NCBI RefSeq assembly: GCF_024648825.1
Contig: NZ_JANBBE010000016.1
Coordinates: forward strand, 1 to 64,000
Length of the DNA: 64,000 bases
Direction of reading: 5' to 3'
DNA from: Lentzea californiensis
GTDB taxonomy: Bacteria > Actinomycetota > Actinomycetes > Mycobacteriales > Pseudonocardiaceae
Positions 42,400-50,642 of this stretch are shown one piece after another. The notes under the pieces are model-generated. The model was not told the origin of the DNA and searched no databases. It saw nothing but the letters and a program-made list of their open reading frames with translations. Each line of letters opens with the position of its first letter. The first letter of the stretch is position 1. Position numbers and translations under genes: made by a program.

Positions 42400-43182
42400 T
42401 CAACTGCTGGAACTGCTGCTGCAGCTACTACTGCTGCTACTGCTACAACTCGAACTGCTGCTGCTGGAACAACTGCTGCTGGAACTGCTGCAACCGCTCG
42501 AACTGCTGCTCGAACAACTCGACGTCCCGCCGCAGCTGTGGTGGTTCCAGTCGTACGAGCTACAACTGCTCGCGGCGACGTACGAAGTGGACGACGTCGA
42601 GCGCTGCTTGCCCCTGCGCAGGCCGTACAACGCCACCGAGTCCGCGCTGCTGTGCGGGTTCCTCAGCGCGTACACCAACACGGTCTTGCCGTTCCTCGTG
42701 AGCCTGCCCGGCTTGCGCAGCAGGACCACGGCCAGCACCAGCAGCGCCGTCAGCAGGAACAGCCAGGGCTCGAGCACCACGACGGCGACGAACATCGAGA
42801 CGAAGGCCGGCAGGAACAGCACCAGTCGCAACGCGGCCCTGCCACCGCGAGGCCTTCCGAACCCGCGGTGCACCATCCCGCGGGCGACGAGGCCCTCCTG
42901 CAGCGAGCCCATCTCGTGGCTCGCCATCGCGACCTGCACGACCTGGTTGATCGGACGGGCGTTGCCCTGGAGTCCAGCGAGGACGTACGCCTCGAGTGCG
43001 CTCCGGGCGCCGTAACCGTTCTGGTGGACGGCGGTCACGAGTCCCTCGCGGGAGACGCGCACGAGACCGCCGTCCAGCAGCCGGGCGAGAACGGCCTCCG
43101 CCGCCCTGCCCGGTCCCCCTGCCAGGAACCCGATCTCCTCCGCGGACCACGTGGTCCGGTGCGGTGCCGAAGACTTGGACAT
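42400..43182 (-). CDS. TIGR04222-type membrane protein with long Ser/Cys tail, paralog 3
   Basis: This 260-residue protein has the family N-terminal domain (GPGRAAEAVLARLLDGGLV then SREGLVTAVHQNG) and a membrane hairpin (LVLFLPAFVSMFVAVVVLEPW and a following segment). A short linker leads to a tail of about 55 residues dominated by Ser, with seven Cys. The last Cys are 7-8 residues apart in runs of Ser, ending in six Ser. Ser is spelled with AGC, AGT, TCG and TCC in irregular order, so the tail is not a simple trinucleotide expansion. ATG at 43182 has GAGGGGA upstream. The linker has Tyr, Trp, Asp, Asn and His (SSYDWNHHSCGG), unlike the other paralogs. Confidence 0.82.
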   Translation of the reverse strand: MSKSSAPHRTTWSAEEIGFLAGGPGRAAEAVLARLLDGGLVRVSREGLVTAVHQNGYGARSALEAYVLAGLQGNARPINQVVQVAMASHEMGSLQEGLVARGMVHRGFGRPRGGRAALRLVLFLPAFVSMFVAVVVLEPWLFLLTALLVLAVVLLRKPGRLTRNGKTVLVYALRNPHSSADSVALYGLRRGKQRSTSSTSYVAASSCSSYDWNHHSCGGTSSCSSSSSSGCSSSSSSCSSSSSSSCSSSSSSSCSSSSSS

Positions 43183-43271
43183 CAGCACTCCCCTCACTGG
43201 TGTCAGTGCATCTTCGACGTGAGATCTACCCCTGGGTTCCTGTTGTTACCTGAAAAGGACCGAACGACCGG

Positions 43272-44159
43272 TCAGCCGCCTCCGCCGCCACCGCAACCGC
43301 CGCCTCCACCGCCGCAGCTGCTTCCGCTTGAACACGAAGAAGAACCGGCCGAACACGAGCTGTAGCCGCTGCTGCTGTAGCTGCCGGAACCGGACGAGGC
43401 GAGCAGCGAAGTGCGCACCGCCAGATCCGGGTAGACGACGAGACCGCCGAAGAGGACCGCACCGGCCGCGCCCGCGTACAGGACCTCGTCCACGCTTCCC
43501 GCCGCCCTGGTGCTCGTGCGGCGGGCGCCGGCGAGGACCTCGTTGCCCTTGCCGGTGCGCACGACCTTCTTGCCGCGGCGGGTGAGGAGCACGATCAGCA
43601 GGCCGGTGAGGACGAGCTGCACCGTGAGCCAGCCGACGGGTGCGTCGACCATGATGCCGTTGACCCAGCGCGCGACCCCGATCGCGAGGAGCACCCAGAG
43701 GGCGATGGATCCCTTGCGCACCGCGCTTTTCGCGACGTCCGGGTCGACCAGGAGGCCCATGCCCTCGAGGCGCCGGCCGATCCCCGTGACCACGGGTTCC
43801 GCCGAGACGGCCGGGATCATCAGGTTGACGGTGCGGTTGGTGTAGCGCTGGCAGTCGGTGACGACCGCGCGGTCCACCTGGTTGAGCGACTGCGTGGTGG
43901 ACGTGGCCTGAACGGTGCCACGCCGTGAAGTCCTGAGCTCACCCGCGGTGAGCAGTCGCGCGACGGCCGTTTCGACCACGCGCCTTGGACCGCCCGCAAG
44001 ATATGCGAGCTCGTCCATGTCGAGAGAGCGCACGGGCTGGGTGCTCTGACCAGCCCGCACGCGTACCCGGACGACGATCGCGACCAGCACCGCCAGTGCC
44101 AGCCCGATCCAGTACAGCTGAAGGAACTCCGGTCCGGACAATCCCCAAGGCCTTGGCAT
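43272..44159 (-). CDS. TIGR04222-type membrane protein with Gly/Cys tail, paralog 4
   Basis: This is the first gene of the operon, 295 residues, with an extra N-terminal membrane segment (FLQLYWIGLALAVLVAIVV). The domain motif DELAYLAGGPRRVVETAVAR then TSRRGTVQAT follows. Two further membrane segments lie at about 175-220, and the C terminus carries alternating Ser, Gly and Tyr followed by four Cys and two runs of six Gly. It is the most divergent paralog. ATG at 44159 is chosen because a G-rich ribosome site precedes it and the membrane segment follows directly. An 89-base gap separates it from paralog 3, the only sizeable gap in the operon. Confidence 0.8.
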   Translation of the reverse strand: MPRPWGLSGPEFLQLYWIGLALAVLVAIVVRVRVRAGQSTQPVRSLDMDELAYLAGGPRRVVETAVARLLTAGELRTSRRGTVQATSTTQSLNQVDRAVVTDCQRYTNRTVNLMIPAVSAEPVVTGIGRRLEGMGLLVDPDVAKSAVRKGSIALWVLLAIGVARWVNGIMVDAPVGWLTVQLVLTGLLIVLLTRRGKKVVRTGKGNEVLAGARRTSTRAAGSVDEVLYAGAAGAVLFGGLVVYPDLAVRTSLLASSGSGSYSSSGYSSCSAGSSSCSSGSSCGGGGGGCGGGGGG

Positions 44160-44229
44160 TCGACCCACCCCCTGACTGCCCCGAAAGTGCTTCGGTGAGT
44201 CAATGGTGTGGTCCGCGCCACAGCCCCAC

Positions 44230-44250
44230 AAGGCTTGTTGACGAAGCCTT
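44230..44250. terminator. short hairpin downstream of msrB
   Basis: AAGGCTT at 44230-44236 pairs perfectly with AAGCCTT at 44244-44250 around a 7-base loop. It can end leftward transcripts from msrB before the Cys-tail operon promoter. Confidence 0.5.
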
Positions 44251-44288
44251 AGGGTTGCCGGCCTTCTGCCTCTGCTTCTTGCCTATGG

Positions 44289-44363
44289 CTAGCTGGACGA
44301 GCCGCCGTCGACTCCGCCGGAGCCTTCGCCGTCAGTGCCACGCAGGGCGGTGCGGAAGATCAT
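44289..44363 (-). CDS. possible 24-codon small ORF between msrB and the Cys-tail operon
   Basis: ATG at 44363 is preceded by GGGAGG with 5-base spacing and opens 24 codons (MIFRTALRGTDG, then Gly/Ser/Asp-rich, ending GGSSS) before TAG. A hairpin follows 39 bases later. It lies in a 256-base gap, in the same direction as both neighbours. It could be a leader peptide or small protein; nothing beyond the ribosome site supports it. Confidence 0.3.
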   Translation of the reverse strand: MIFRTALRGTDGEGSGGVDGGSSS

Positions 44364-44415
44364 GGTGCCTCCCAGGTCCGTCCGGATCCTTGGTGACCGG
44401 ACTGAGCTCAGTCTC

Positions 44416-44838
44416 CTATTCGGACGGAACGAGTTTCAAGGAGACGGAGTTGATGCAGTACCGCTGATCCGTCGGCGTGGGGTACCCCTCGCCCTCGAAA
44501 ACATGCCCGAGGTGGCTGTGACATGTGGCGCAGAGCACCTCCACGCGCTTCATGCCGAGCGCGCGGTCCTCACGCAGGATCACCGCGTCCCCGGCCAGCG
44601 GTGAGAAGAACGACGGCCAGCCGCAGTGCGAGTCGAACTTGGTGTCACTGCGGAAGAGTTCGGCCCCGCAGGCACGGCACTCGTAGAGGCCCTCGGTCTT
44701 GGTCTCGGTGTACTCGCCGGTCCATGGACGCTCGGTGCCCGCCTGCCGCAGCACCGCGAACTCGGCGGGGTTGAGCTGGGCGCGCCATTCCTCTTCGGAA
44801 CGCACGACTTTGGGGGTGGCGCCGACAACAGGTTCCAT
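44416..44838 (-). CDS. msrB: peptide-methionine (R)-S-oxide reductase
   Basis: This 140-residue cytoplasmic repair enzyme reduces methionine-R-sulfoxide in proteins. It shows the zinc-binding pairs CRACG and CATCH, the conserved HCGWPSFF and GHVFEGEG, and the catalytic Cys in RYCINSVSL. The resolving-Cys region is of the thioredoxin-dependent type. The length and motifs are normal. It is a single gene, leftward, upstream of the Cys-tail/MNIO operon. Confidence 0.95.
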   Translation of the reverse strand: MEPVVGATPKVVRSEEEWRAQLNPAEFAVLRQAGTERPWTGEYTETKTEGLYECRACGAELFRSDTKFDSHCGWPSFFSPLAGDAVILREDRALGMKRVEVLCATCHSHLGHVFEGEGYPTPTDQRYCINSVSLKLVPSE

Positions 44839-44950
44839 GTCTCTTTATAACTCCGGCGTGCCCTCAGGGCTTCCCGGCGGCGCTGTGAGGGCCGGCGCCG
44901 TAAGGCCCCGTTAAGGTCTCGTTCTCGTTTGTGGCCAGAAGAAGCCCGGC

Positions 44951-45241
44951 TCAGAAGATGATGGCGAGGATGTCGCCGAGTGCGAACCAGATCGTGAGCA
45001 GCACGCCCAGCAGGATGAGCCCGACGACGATGACGGCGACGAGCCGCTGGTGCCCTGTCGTGCGGTTCGCCGAGTCGGCGAAGTCCTGCACGCCTTCCAG
45101 GTAGCCCTCGACGGTGTAGCCCGGGCGTTGCCGCTTCATCTTGTCGAGATGGTCGGCGAACGCCTTCGTCTCGGGGTCGTGTGGGTCGAGACCGATCAGT
45201 TCCTCCTGGAACTTCTCGTCCTCGTCCTTCGAATCGCCCAT
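44951..45241 (-). CDS. small C-tail-anchored membrane protein, 96 aa
   Basis: The family has no name I can give. The protein has an acidic soluble N-terminal part (GDSKDEDEKFQEELIGLDPHDPETKAFADHL, described by its charge run), a linker with RPGYTVEGYLEGV, and one long hydrophobic segment at the C terminus (about residues 70-95). ATG at 45241 is followed directly by the acidic region. It is transcribed after the asparaginase gene with a 65-base gap. A tail-anchored topology is inferred. Confidence 0.65.
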   Translation of the reverse strand: MGDSKDEDEKFQEELIGLDPHDPETKAFADHLDKMKRQRPGYTVEGYLEGVQDFADSANRTTGHQRLVAVIVVGLILLGVLLTIWFALGDILAIIF

Positions 45242-45306
45242 AAACCCCAGCTTAGTGGCTGGGGCGCGGGATTCGGGCCTGGCGGCCGTTGACGGGCGGC
45301 GGGGCG

Positions 45307-46260
45307 TCAACTCGCCAGCGCGAGCGACGGCCGGACCGCGCCGACCGCGCGGCCGTGCCCGAGAACCGGCACCGTGGCGAGGTCCTCGAGCTTGCTCACG
45401 TCGACCCCGAGCCGCTTGAGCACCGCGACGACGACGACCGCGCGGGCGCGCGACGAGCCGTCCGCGATCTTCAGCGCCACGCCCTCGCCGGTGGGCAGGC
45501 CGACCGCGTAGACGCCCTCGGCGCCGTCCTTGGCGATGACGCCGGGCAGAACGTCCATGAGCGCGGTGACGTCGCGGCCGGTGCCGCCGACCCACTGCGG
45601 GTAGGTGCTCATGGCGGTGGCGACGCGGTGTTCGAGAGTGCCCTCGGGAGCGCTGGCGAGGCGGCCGAACGCGCGGGCGAGGCCGGTGAGGCTGATGGCG
45701 AAGATCGGGGCGCCGCAGCCGTCCACGCCGACCTGGGCGACGGGCTCGCCGGCCACGTCCTCGATCGTGAGGCGGGTCGCGACCTGCAACGGGTGCGCCG
45801 GGTCCAGGTAGTCGTGGGTGGACCAGCCGTTGACGACACAGGTGGCGAGCATGGCGGCGTGCTTGCCGGAGCAGTTCATGTACTTCGGGGCGGGCGCGAG
45901 GCCCTGCGCGAGGTGCCGGGCGCGCGCCTGCTCGCCGAGCGGGAGGTCGGGGGTGCACTGCAGGGCGTCCTCGCCGAGACCGGCCGAGGCCAGGATCTGG
46001 AGGGCACCGGTGACGTGGAAGTCCTCGCCCGAGTGCGAGGCACAGGCCAGGGCGAGCAACTCGCCGTCGAGGTCGAGGCCGCCGCGCAGCATCGCGAGCG
46101 CCTGCAAGGGCTTGTTCGACGAACGCGGGAACGCGACGTCGCCGGGGCGGCCGATGGAGAGGACCGCGTCACCGGAGGCATCGGTGGCGACGACGGTGCC
46201 GTGGTGCACCGACTCGAGGAAGTCGCCCCGCCAGACCTCAGCCACCACTTCGTGTGCCAT
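45307..46260 (-). CDS. L-asparaginase II family protein
   Basis: This 317-residue protein resembles the asparaginase II family of Rhizobium and actinomycetes, which hydrolyses asparagine to aspartate and ammonia. It shows FPRSSNKPLQALAML, LACASHSGEDFHV, YMNCSGKHAAML, VGVDGCGAPIFA and YAVGLPTGEGVALKI, with the conserved Ser and Lys of SxxK (SSNK, SGK). It is unrelated to the E. coli AnsA/AnsB fold. ATG at 46260 is used. A divergent GntR-type gene and a 16-bp palindrome lie upstream, so induction by an amino-acid-related ligand is likely. Confidence 0.9.
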   Translation of the reverse strand: MAHEVVAEVWRGDFLESVHHGTVVATDASGDAVLSIGRPGDVAFPRSSNKPLQALAMLRGGLDLDGELLALACASHSGEDFHVTGALQILASAGLGEDALQCTPDLPLGEQARARHLAQGLAPAPKYMNCSGKHAAMLATCVVNGWSTHDYLDPAHPLQVATRLTIEDVAGEPVAQVGVDGCGAPIFAISLTGLARAFGRLASAPEGTLEHRVATAMSTYPQWVGGTGRDVTALMDVLPGVIAKDGAEGVYAVGLPTGEGVALKIADGSSRARAVVVVAVLKRLGVDVSKLEDLATVPVLGHGRAVGAVRPSLALAS

Positions 46261-46290
46261 GTCGCCCCTCCAGTCCGCTCGCGAAACTGC

Positions 46291-46306
46291 CAACTGTCGA
46301 CAGTTG
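46291..46306. promoter_or_regulatory. CAACTGTCGACAGTTG palindrome, probable GntR operator
   Basis: This is a perfect 16-bp palindrome in the 103-base gap between the divergent asparaginase and GntR genes. The length and symmetry suit a FadR-subfamily GntR dimer, so the regulator probably controls both genes from it. Confidence 0.7.
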
Positions 46307-46363
46307 ACATGTTCGCTATTTTAACGGGAGGACGGCCGGTGCCGTCCAGATCAGGAGACGAAG

Positions 46364-47017
46364 GTGACACCTCCGGCCCCACTGCACCTCAGCCTGGCCG
46401 GGCAGGCCGTGGACGTGCTGCGCGAGCAGGTGCTCACGGGGGAGATCCCCACCGGCTCCCGGGTCAACGAGGTCGAGGTGGCGCAGAAGCTCGGCATCAG
46501 CCGCGGGCCGTTGCGCGAGGCGATCCGGCACCTGGCCTCCGAGGGCCTGCTGACGCTGGTCCCGCACCGCGGCGCGTTCGTGCCCGACGCCAGCCCCGAG
46601 GACGTCAGGGCGTTGTTCGAGCTGCGCACCGCGCTGGAGTGCGCGGCCGCGGAGCTGGCGGCGTCGCGGCGGACCGACGTCGACCTCGTGCGGCTGCAGG
46701 ACGTGTGCGCGGAGAGCCGGCGCAACTACACGGCGGGGCAGCCGTTCCCGTACCGGCTGGACCTCGCGTTCCACCAGACGCTGATCGAGGCCGCCCGCAG
46801 CCCGTACATCGCCGAGCAGGTGCGGCTCGTGCAGCAACGAGTGGTGCTGCTGCGCAGTGCGCTGGACGACGACCCGCCGCACCAGCACGCGTCGCTGGAC
46901 GACCACGACGAGCTCGTCCGGGCGATCGCGGACGGCGACGCGGCCAGGGCGTCGACCGTGATGCGACGGCACCTCTCCCGCGTGTGCGCGCAGATGATCA
47001 CGAGCTTGACCCACTAA
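46364..47017 (+). CDS. GntR-family regulator (FadR/FCD subfamily)
   Basis: This 217-residue protein has the GntR winged helix at the N terminus (VDVLREQVLTGEIPTGSRVNE, then EVAQKLGISRGPLREAIRHLASEGLL and the wing VPHRGAFVPD). The all-helical FCD effector domain follows (LFELRTALECAAAELAA, AFHQTLIEAARSPY, HDELVRAIADGDAARA, HLSRV). FCD proteins bind carboxylic acids through metal-coordinating His residues, visible here as His and Asp in these segments. GTG at 46364 is used. It is divergent from asparaginase with a shared palindrome. Confidence 0.9.
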   Translation: MTPPAPLHLSLAGQAVDVLREQVLTGEIPTGSRVNEVEVAQKLGISRGPLREAIRHLASEGLLTLVPHRGAFVPDASPEDVRALFELRTALECAAAELAASRRTDVDLVRLQDVCAESRRNYTAGQPFPYRLDLAFHQTLIEAARSPYIAEQVRLVQQRVVLLRSALDDDPPHQHASLDDHDELVRAIADGDAARASTVMRRHLSRVCAQMITSLTH

Positions 47018-47027
47018 CTTTTGTCTC

Positions 47028-49283
47028 ATGACGTTCGGCGCCCGGCTCCTGCGGCACCGCAAGAACGCCGGGCTCAGCCAGGAGGAGCTCAGCGAGCGGT
47101 CCGGGGTGAGCGTCCGCGCGATCAGCGACATGGAACGCGGCCGCGCCCGTTCCCCGCAGCGCCGCACGACCGAGGCCCTGATCGACGCGCTGGACCTCGA
47201 CGATCACGACCAGGCCGAACTGCGCCGGCTGGCCAGGACCGGCCGGGTCGCGCTCACCAGCCCGGTCTGGTCGCTCCCGATGTACGTGGCGGACCTCGTC
47301 GGCCGTGACGCCGAACTCGACGCCATCGCCAACATGCCGAACGGACTCGTGGTGCTGCATGGGGCTGCGGGCACCGGTAAGACGAGCCTCGCCGTGAGGG
47401 CCGCCCATCTGCTGGAGGGCCGCTTTCCGGACGGTCAGCTGCTCATCGACCTGGAGGGCTCCGCACAGCCCCTCCAGCGGTTGCTCAAAGACCTCGGGGT
47501 GCCCGCCGAACACGTGCCAGAAGACGCGCACGGCCAGACGCGGCTCTACCGGTCGTTGCTCGCGGGCAAGCGCCTTCTGCTCGTGCTCGACGGTGCGAGC
47601 ACGGAGGAGGAAGTCCGCACACTGCGTGCGGCTCCGGGCTGCCTCACGATCGTCACGTCCCGGCACAGGCTCGCCGGGCTGGCGGGCGCGACGTGGATCC
47701 GGCTCGGCGGGCTCACCGAACCGTGCGCCGTCGAACTGCTCTCGTCGATCATCGGCGCACAGCGCGTCGAGGCCGATCCCGGGACGGCGCGGGAACTCGT
47801 CCGGCTCTGCGGGACGTCGCCGCTGGCGCTCCGGATCGCGGGCAACCGGCTCGCCAGTCGTCCACGATGGCCGCTCCGCCACCTCGTGGAGCAGATCGAG
47901 GAACGCCGCCTGGCCGCGCTCACCGCCGGCGACCTGGACGTGCGCGGCGCGTTCGAGGTGTCGCTGGCGCACCTGCCGCAGACCGCGCGGCTGGTGTTCC
48001 GGCGGCTCGGGCTGCTTGTCGGCACGCACGTCGGCCCTCAACTCGCGGCCGAACTGGCCGGCGTCACCGTCGAGGAGGCCGAACAGGCGCTGGAGGACCT
48101 CACCGAGGTAAGCCTCCTCGACCCCGACGACCACGGCTACGCGATCCATGGCCTCGTGCGGACGTTCGCCACCGGCCTGGTCGACGCCACCGACGACGAC
48201 GCGGACCGCAGGATGCTCGCCTGGCTCCTGGAGACCACCGTGGCCGCCGGAGTCCTCTTCGGACAGACCGGTGACGCCCGGCGGGTGAGTCCGCGGCGCA
48301 GGGCCTTCCCCGACGTCGCCACGGGACGGCGCTGGCTGGACCAGCACCGCGACCTGCTGCCCGAGATCGTCGAACGGGCGCAGGCGAGGGGGCTGCACGA
48401 GGAAGTGACCCGCGCGGTGATCGCCGTGTCGCACTACGCGGCCATCGAACCGGGCCTGGTCTGGGAACGCGTCTACCGCCTCGCACTGGCCTCCGCGCGC
48501 GAACCGTGGCAGGAGGTCGTGGTGCGCGGTCAGCTCGGCTGGGTGCTGTTCGACGTCGCACATCGGCCGGGACCGGCGCTGGAGGTGCTGACCGGCGCGG
48601 CCAGGATCGCCGGGGAGTCGGGGGAGACCGGGCACCTCGGCTGGGTGTGGCTGATCGCGTCGGCCGCGCACAGCGGGCTCGGGGAGTTCGACGAGGCCGA
48701 ACGCGTGTGCCTCAAGGCGATCGGCTCGATGCGGGAGCCGATGGACGAGCACTACGCGCGTTCCGTGCTCGGCGTGCTGTGGCGGTCGATGAACCGCCCC
48801 ATCGCCGCCGTGACGGCCCACGAAGAAGTAGCGAAGGAACAGCGCGCCTACGCCAGCACCATCTACGAACTGTCCGCACTGGGGCGCACGCTCGGATGGC
48901 TCGGCCTCGCGCTGATAGACGTCGACAGGCCGGACGACGCCGTCGAGGTACTCACCGAGGCAGAGGCGGTCTACCGGCGTGCCCGGATGGCGTCCTGGCT
49001 CGCCACGACGTTGTGGCACCGCGGTCTGGCCCACCGCGCGGCGGGCCGCCTCGCCGAGTCGGACGAGGACCTGGACCAGGCGCTCGCCGGGTTCCGCGCG
49101 CTGGGCGACGGCGTGGGCGAGATCGAGATCCTGCGTGCCCTCGCGCACAACGCCGGGTCACGTGGCGACCACAGCGCGTACCGAGATCATCTGCGAGACT
49201 CGCTCGCGGCGTGCGAGCGGTGGGACACGGACGCGACGCGCGAGATCGCCGCCGAGGTGCGGAAGTGCCTGTCCGGAGGGTGA
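47028..49283 (+). CDS. STAND-type regulator: XRE HTH, NB-ARC-like ATPase and TPR repeats
   Basis: This 751-residue signalling ATPase has several parts. An XRE-type helix-turn-helix (residues 5-60) reads LRHRKNAGLSQEELSERSGV. The nucleotide-binding domain has Walker A GAAGTGKT (112-119), a Walker B-like LLLVLDG (about 185) and a TSRH sensor. Winged-helix and TPR-type helical repeats then run to the C terminus. In actinomycetes such proteins switch on nearby specialised-metabolite or developmental genes; related STAND proteins also act in phage defence. The gene starts 10 bases after the GntR stop. It is followed 4 bases later by a decayed paralog. Confidence 0.85.
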   Translation: MTFGARLLRHRKNAGLSQEELSERSGVSVRAISDMERGRARSPQRRTTEALIDALDLDDHDQAELRRLARTGRVALTSPVWSLPMYVADLVGRDAELDAIANMPNGLVVLHGAAGTGKTSLAVRAAHLLEGRFPDGQLLIDLEGSAQPLQRLLKDLGVPAEHVPEDAHGQTRLYRSLLAGKRLLLVLDGASTEEEVRTLRAAPGCLTIVTSRHRLAGLAGATWIRLGGLTEPCAVELLSSIIGAQRVEADPGTARELVRLCGTSPLALRIAGNRLASRPRWPLRHLVEQIEERRLAALTAGDLDVRGAFEVSLAHLPQTARLVFRRLGLLVGTHVGPQLAAELAGVTVEEAEQALEDLTEVSLLDPDDHGYAIHGLVRTFATGLVDATDDDADRRMLAWLLETTVAAGVLFGQTGDARRVSPRRRAFPDVATGRRWLDQHRDLLPEIVERAQARGLHEEVTRAVIAVSHYAAIEPGLVWERVYRLALASAREPWQEVVVRGQLGWVLFDVAHRPGPALEVLTGAARIAGESGETGHLGWVWLIASAAHSGLGEFDEAERVCLKAIGSMREPMDEHYARSVLGVLWRSMNRPIAAVTAHEEVAKEQRAYASTIYELSALGRTLGWLGLALIDVDRPDDAVEVLTEAEAVYRRARMASWLATTLWHRGLAHRAAGRLAESDEDLDQALAGFRALGDGVGEIEILRALAHNAGSRGDHSAYRDHLRDSLAACERWDTDATREIAAEVRKCLSGG

Positions 49284-49287
49284 GGGA

Positions 49288-50642
49288 ATGCGGGCGACCA
49301 CCTTCAGCGAGTTCCTGCGCTTCTACCGGCGCCGCAGGGGACTCACCCAGGAGGACCTCGCCGCTCGCACCGGCCTGGGCGTCCGCCGCCGAAACGCTCA
49401 TCGCGCCGGCCGGATCGCGGCCGACCTGGAGTCGGCGGACCGGGTCGCGGCGCTGTGCGGAGGGGTGCCGCTGGCGCTCGCCATCGCGGGCCGCACCGCC
49501 TTCGAGCTGTCCTACCGTCTGCTCGCACCCGAAGCGGCGACCCTTTTCAGCCGGCTCGCGCTGGTCCACGGCCCGGACACGTCCGTCGAACTCGCCGCCG
49601 TGGCGGCCGGGACCGATGACGCCGAGGCGTTGCTGGAGGAGCTCGTGGACGCGAGCCTGCTCCGCGCGGGCGTTCCCGGCCGGTACTCGTTCCACGACCT
49701 GGTCCGCGACTACGCGCGCGAGCGGCTGCACAGCGACGAACCGGACGTGGAGACACACCGCCTGCGCACGCATGACTGGTTCCTGGCCACCGCGACGAGT
49801 CACGCGTCGGCGTTCCTGCCGGACGACCAGGGCACCGCCGACCTGGCCGGTGCGCACCGCTGGAACTGCGGCAACGGGCCCAGCAGCTCAACTTCGTGTG
49901 CTGGGTCCACATCGCGCGGCACACGAACATCCCGATGGCCAAGCGGTGGCACCACGAGGCGTTGCGGGCGGCGCGGGAGTGCGGCTCGCTGGCGGAACGG
50001 GCCTGGGCGCACTGCTACCGGGCGGGCATCGCGAACCGCGACGGCGCGCAGGCGGACGGCGTGGTCCACGCCAGGCAGGCCGCCGAGCTGTTCCGGGAGG
50101 CGGGCCGGCCGATGGACGTGGTGATCGCGCTGTCGTTCTCCCGCGTCCTGCTGCAACGGCAAGGCCGGTTCGAAGAGGCCGTCGAAACGCACAGGGCGTG
50201 CGTCGAGCAGGAACGCGCATTGTGAGGGGACGAGCGCGGCGTAACGCTGGAGAACGCCGCCCAGCTGGCGCTCCGCCTGGCGGACGCCCTCGTCGGGACC
50301 GGCGAGCACGACGAGGCGTTGAGCGTGGTGGCGCACGCCGAGGAACTCCTCGGGCGGGGCTCGGCGAACCTGCTGTCGATGGCCGGGCACACCTGTGGCC
50401 GCGTGCTGGCCGCGGCCGGGCGGTTCGCCGAGGCACGGGACCAGCTGGCCGGCGCGGTGGTGTCGCTGTCCGACCCGGAGGCCAAGGTGGCCGTGCTGAT
50501 GAAGATCGCCGGGCTCTGCGACCGCGTCGGCGACCACGACGCCGCCGTCCGGCACCGGGTGCGGGCGCTGGCCGAGAGCGAGGGCTACGAGTCGCCCGGC
50601 ATGACCAGGCTGCAGCGCGACCTCGCGGAAGTGCTCGGCCTC
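49288..50642 (+). pseudogene. decayed STAND/TPR regulator paralog
   Basis: The frame begins like the upstream gene (FLRFYRRRRGLTQEDLAART, an XRE helix-turn-helix). It then jumps within a few codons to the end of an NB-ARC domain (CGGVPLALAIAGR), so about 200 codons including the Walker motifs are lost. Near 49870-49895 the reading frame shifts; the continuation (VHIARHTNIPMAKRWHHEALRAA) is in another frame. It meets an in-frame TGA at 50223-50225 and then continues as TPR-like sequence (ENAAQLALRLADALVGTGEHDEALSV) to about 50642. Three independent lesions make a functional product impossible. The 3' end abuts the stop of the convergent SsgA-like gene. Confidence 0.8.

Noticed and set aside
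42400-42500. CTG/GCT-rich tract as a CRISPR array or microsatellite
   Set aside because: There are no fixed repeats and spacers. The tract is the coding end of a Ser/Cys-tailed protein and its codons are irregular.
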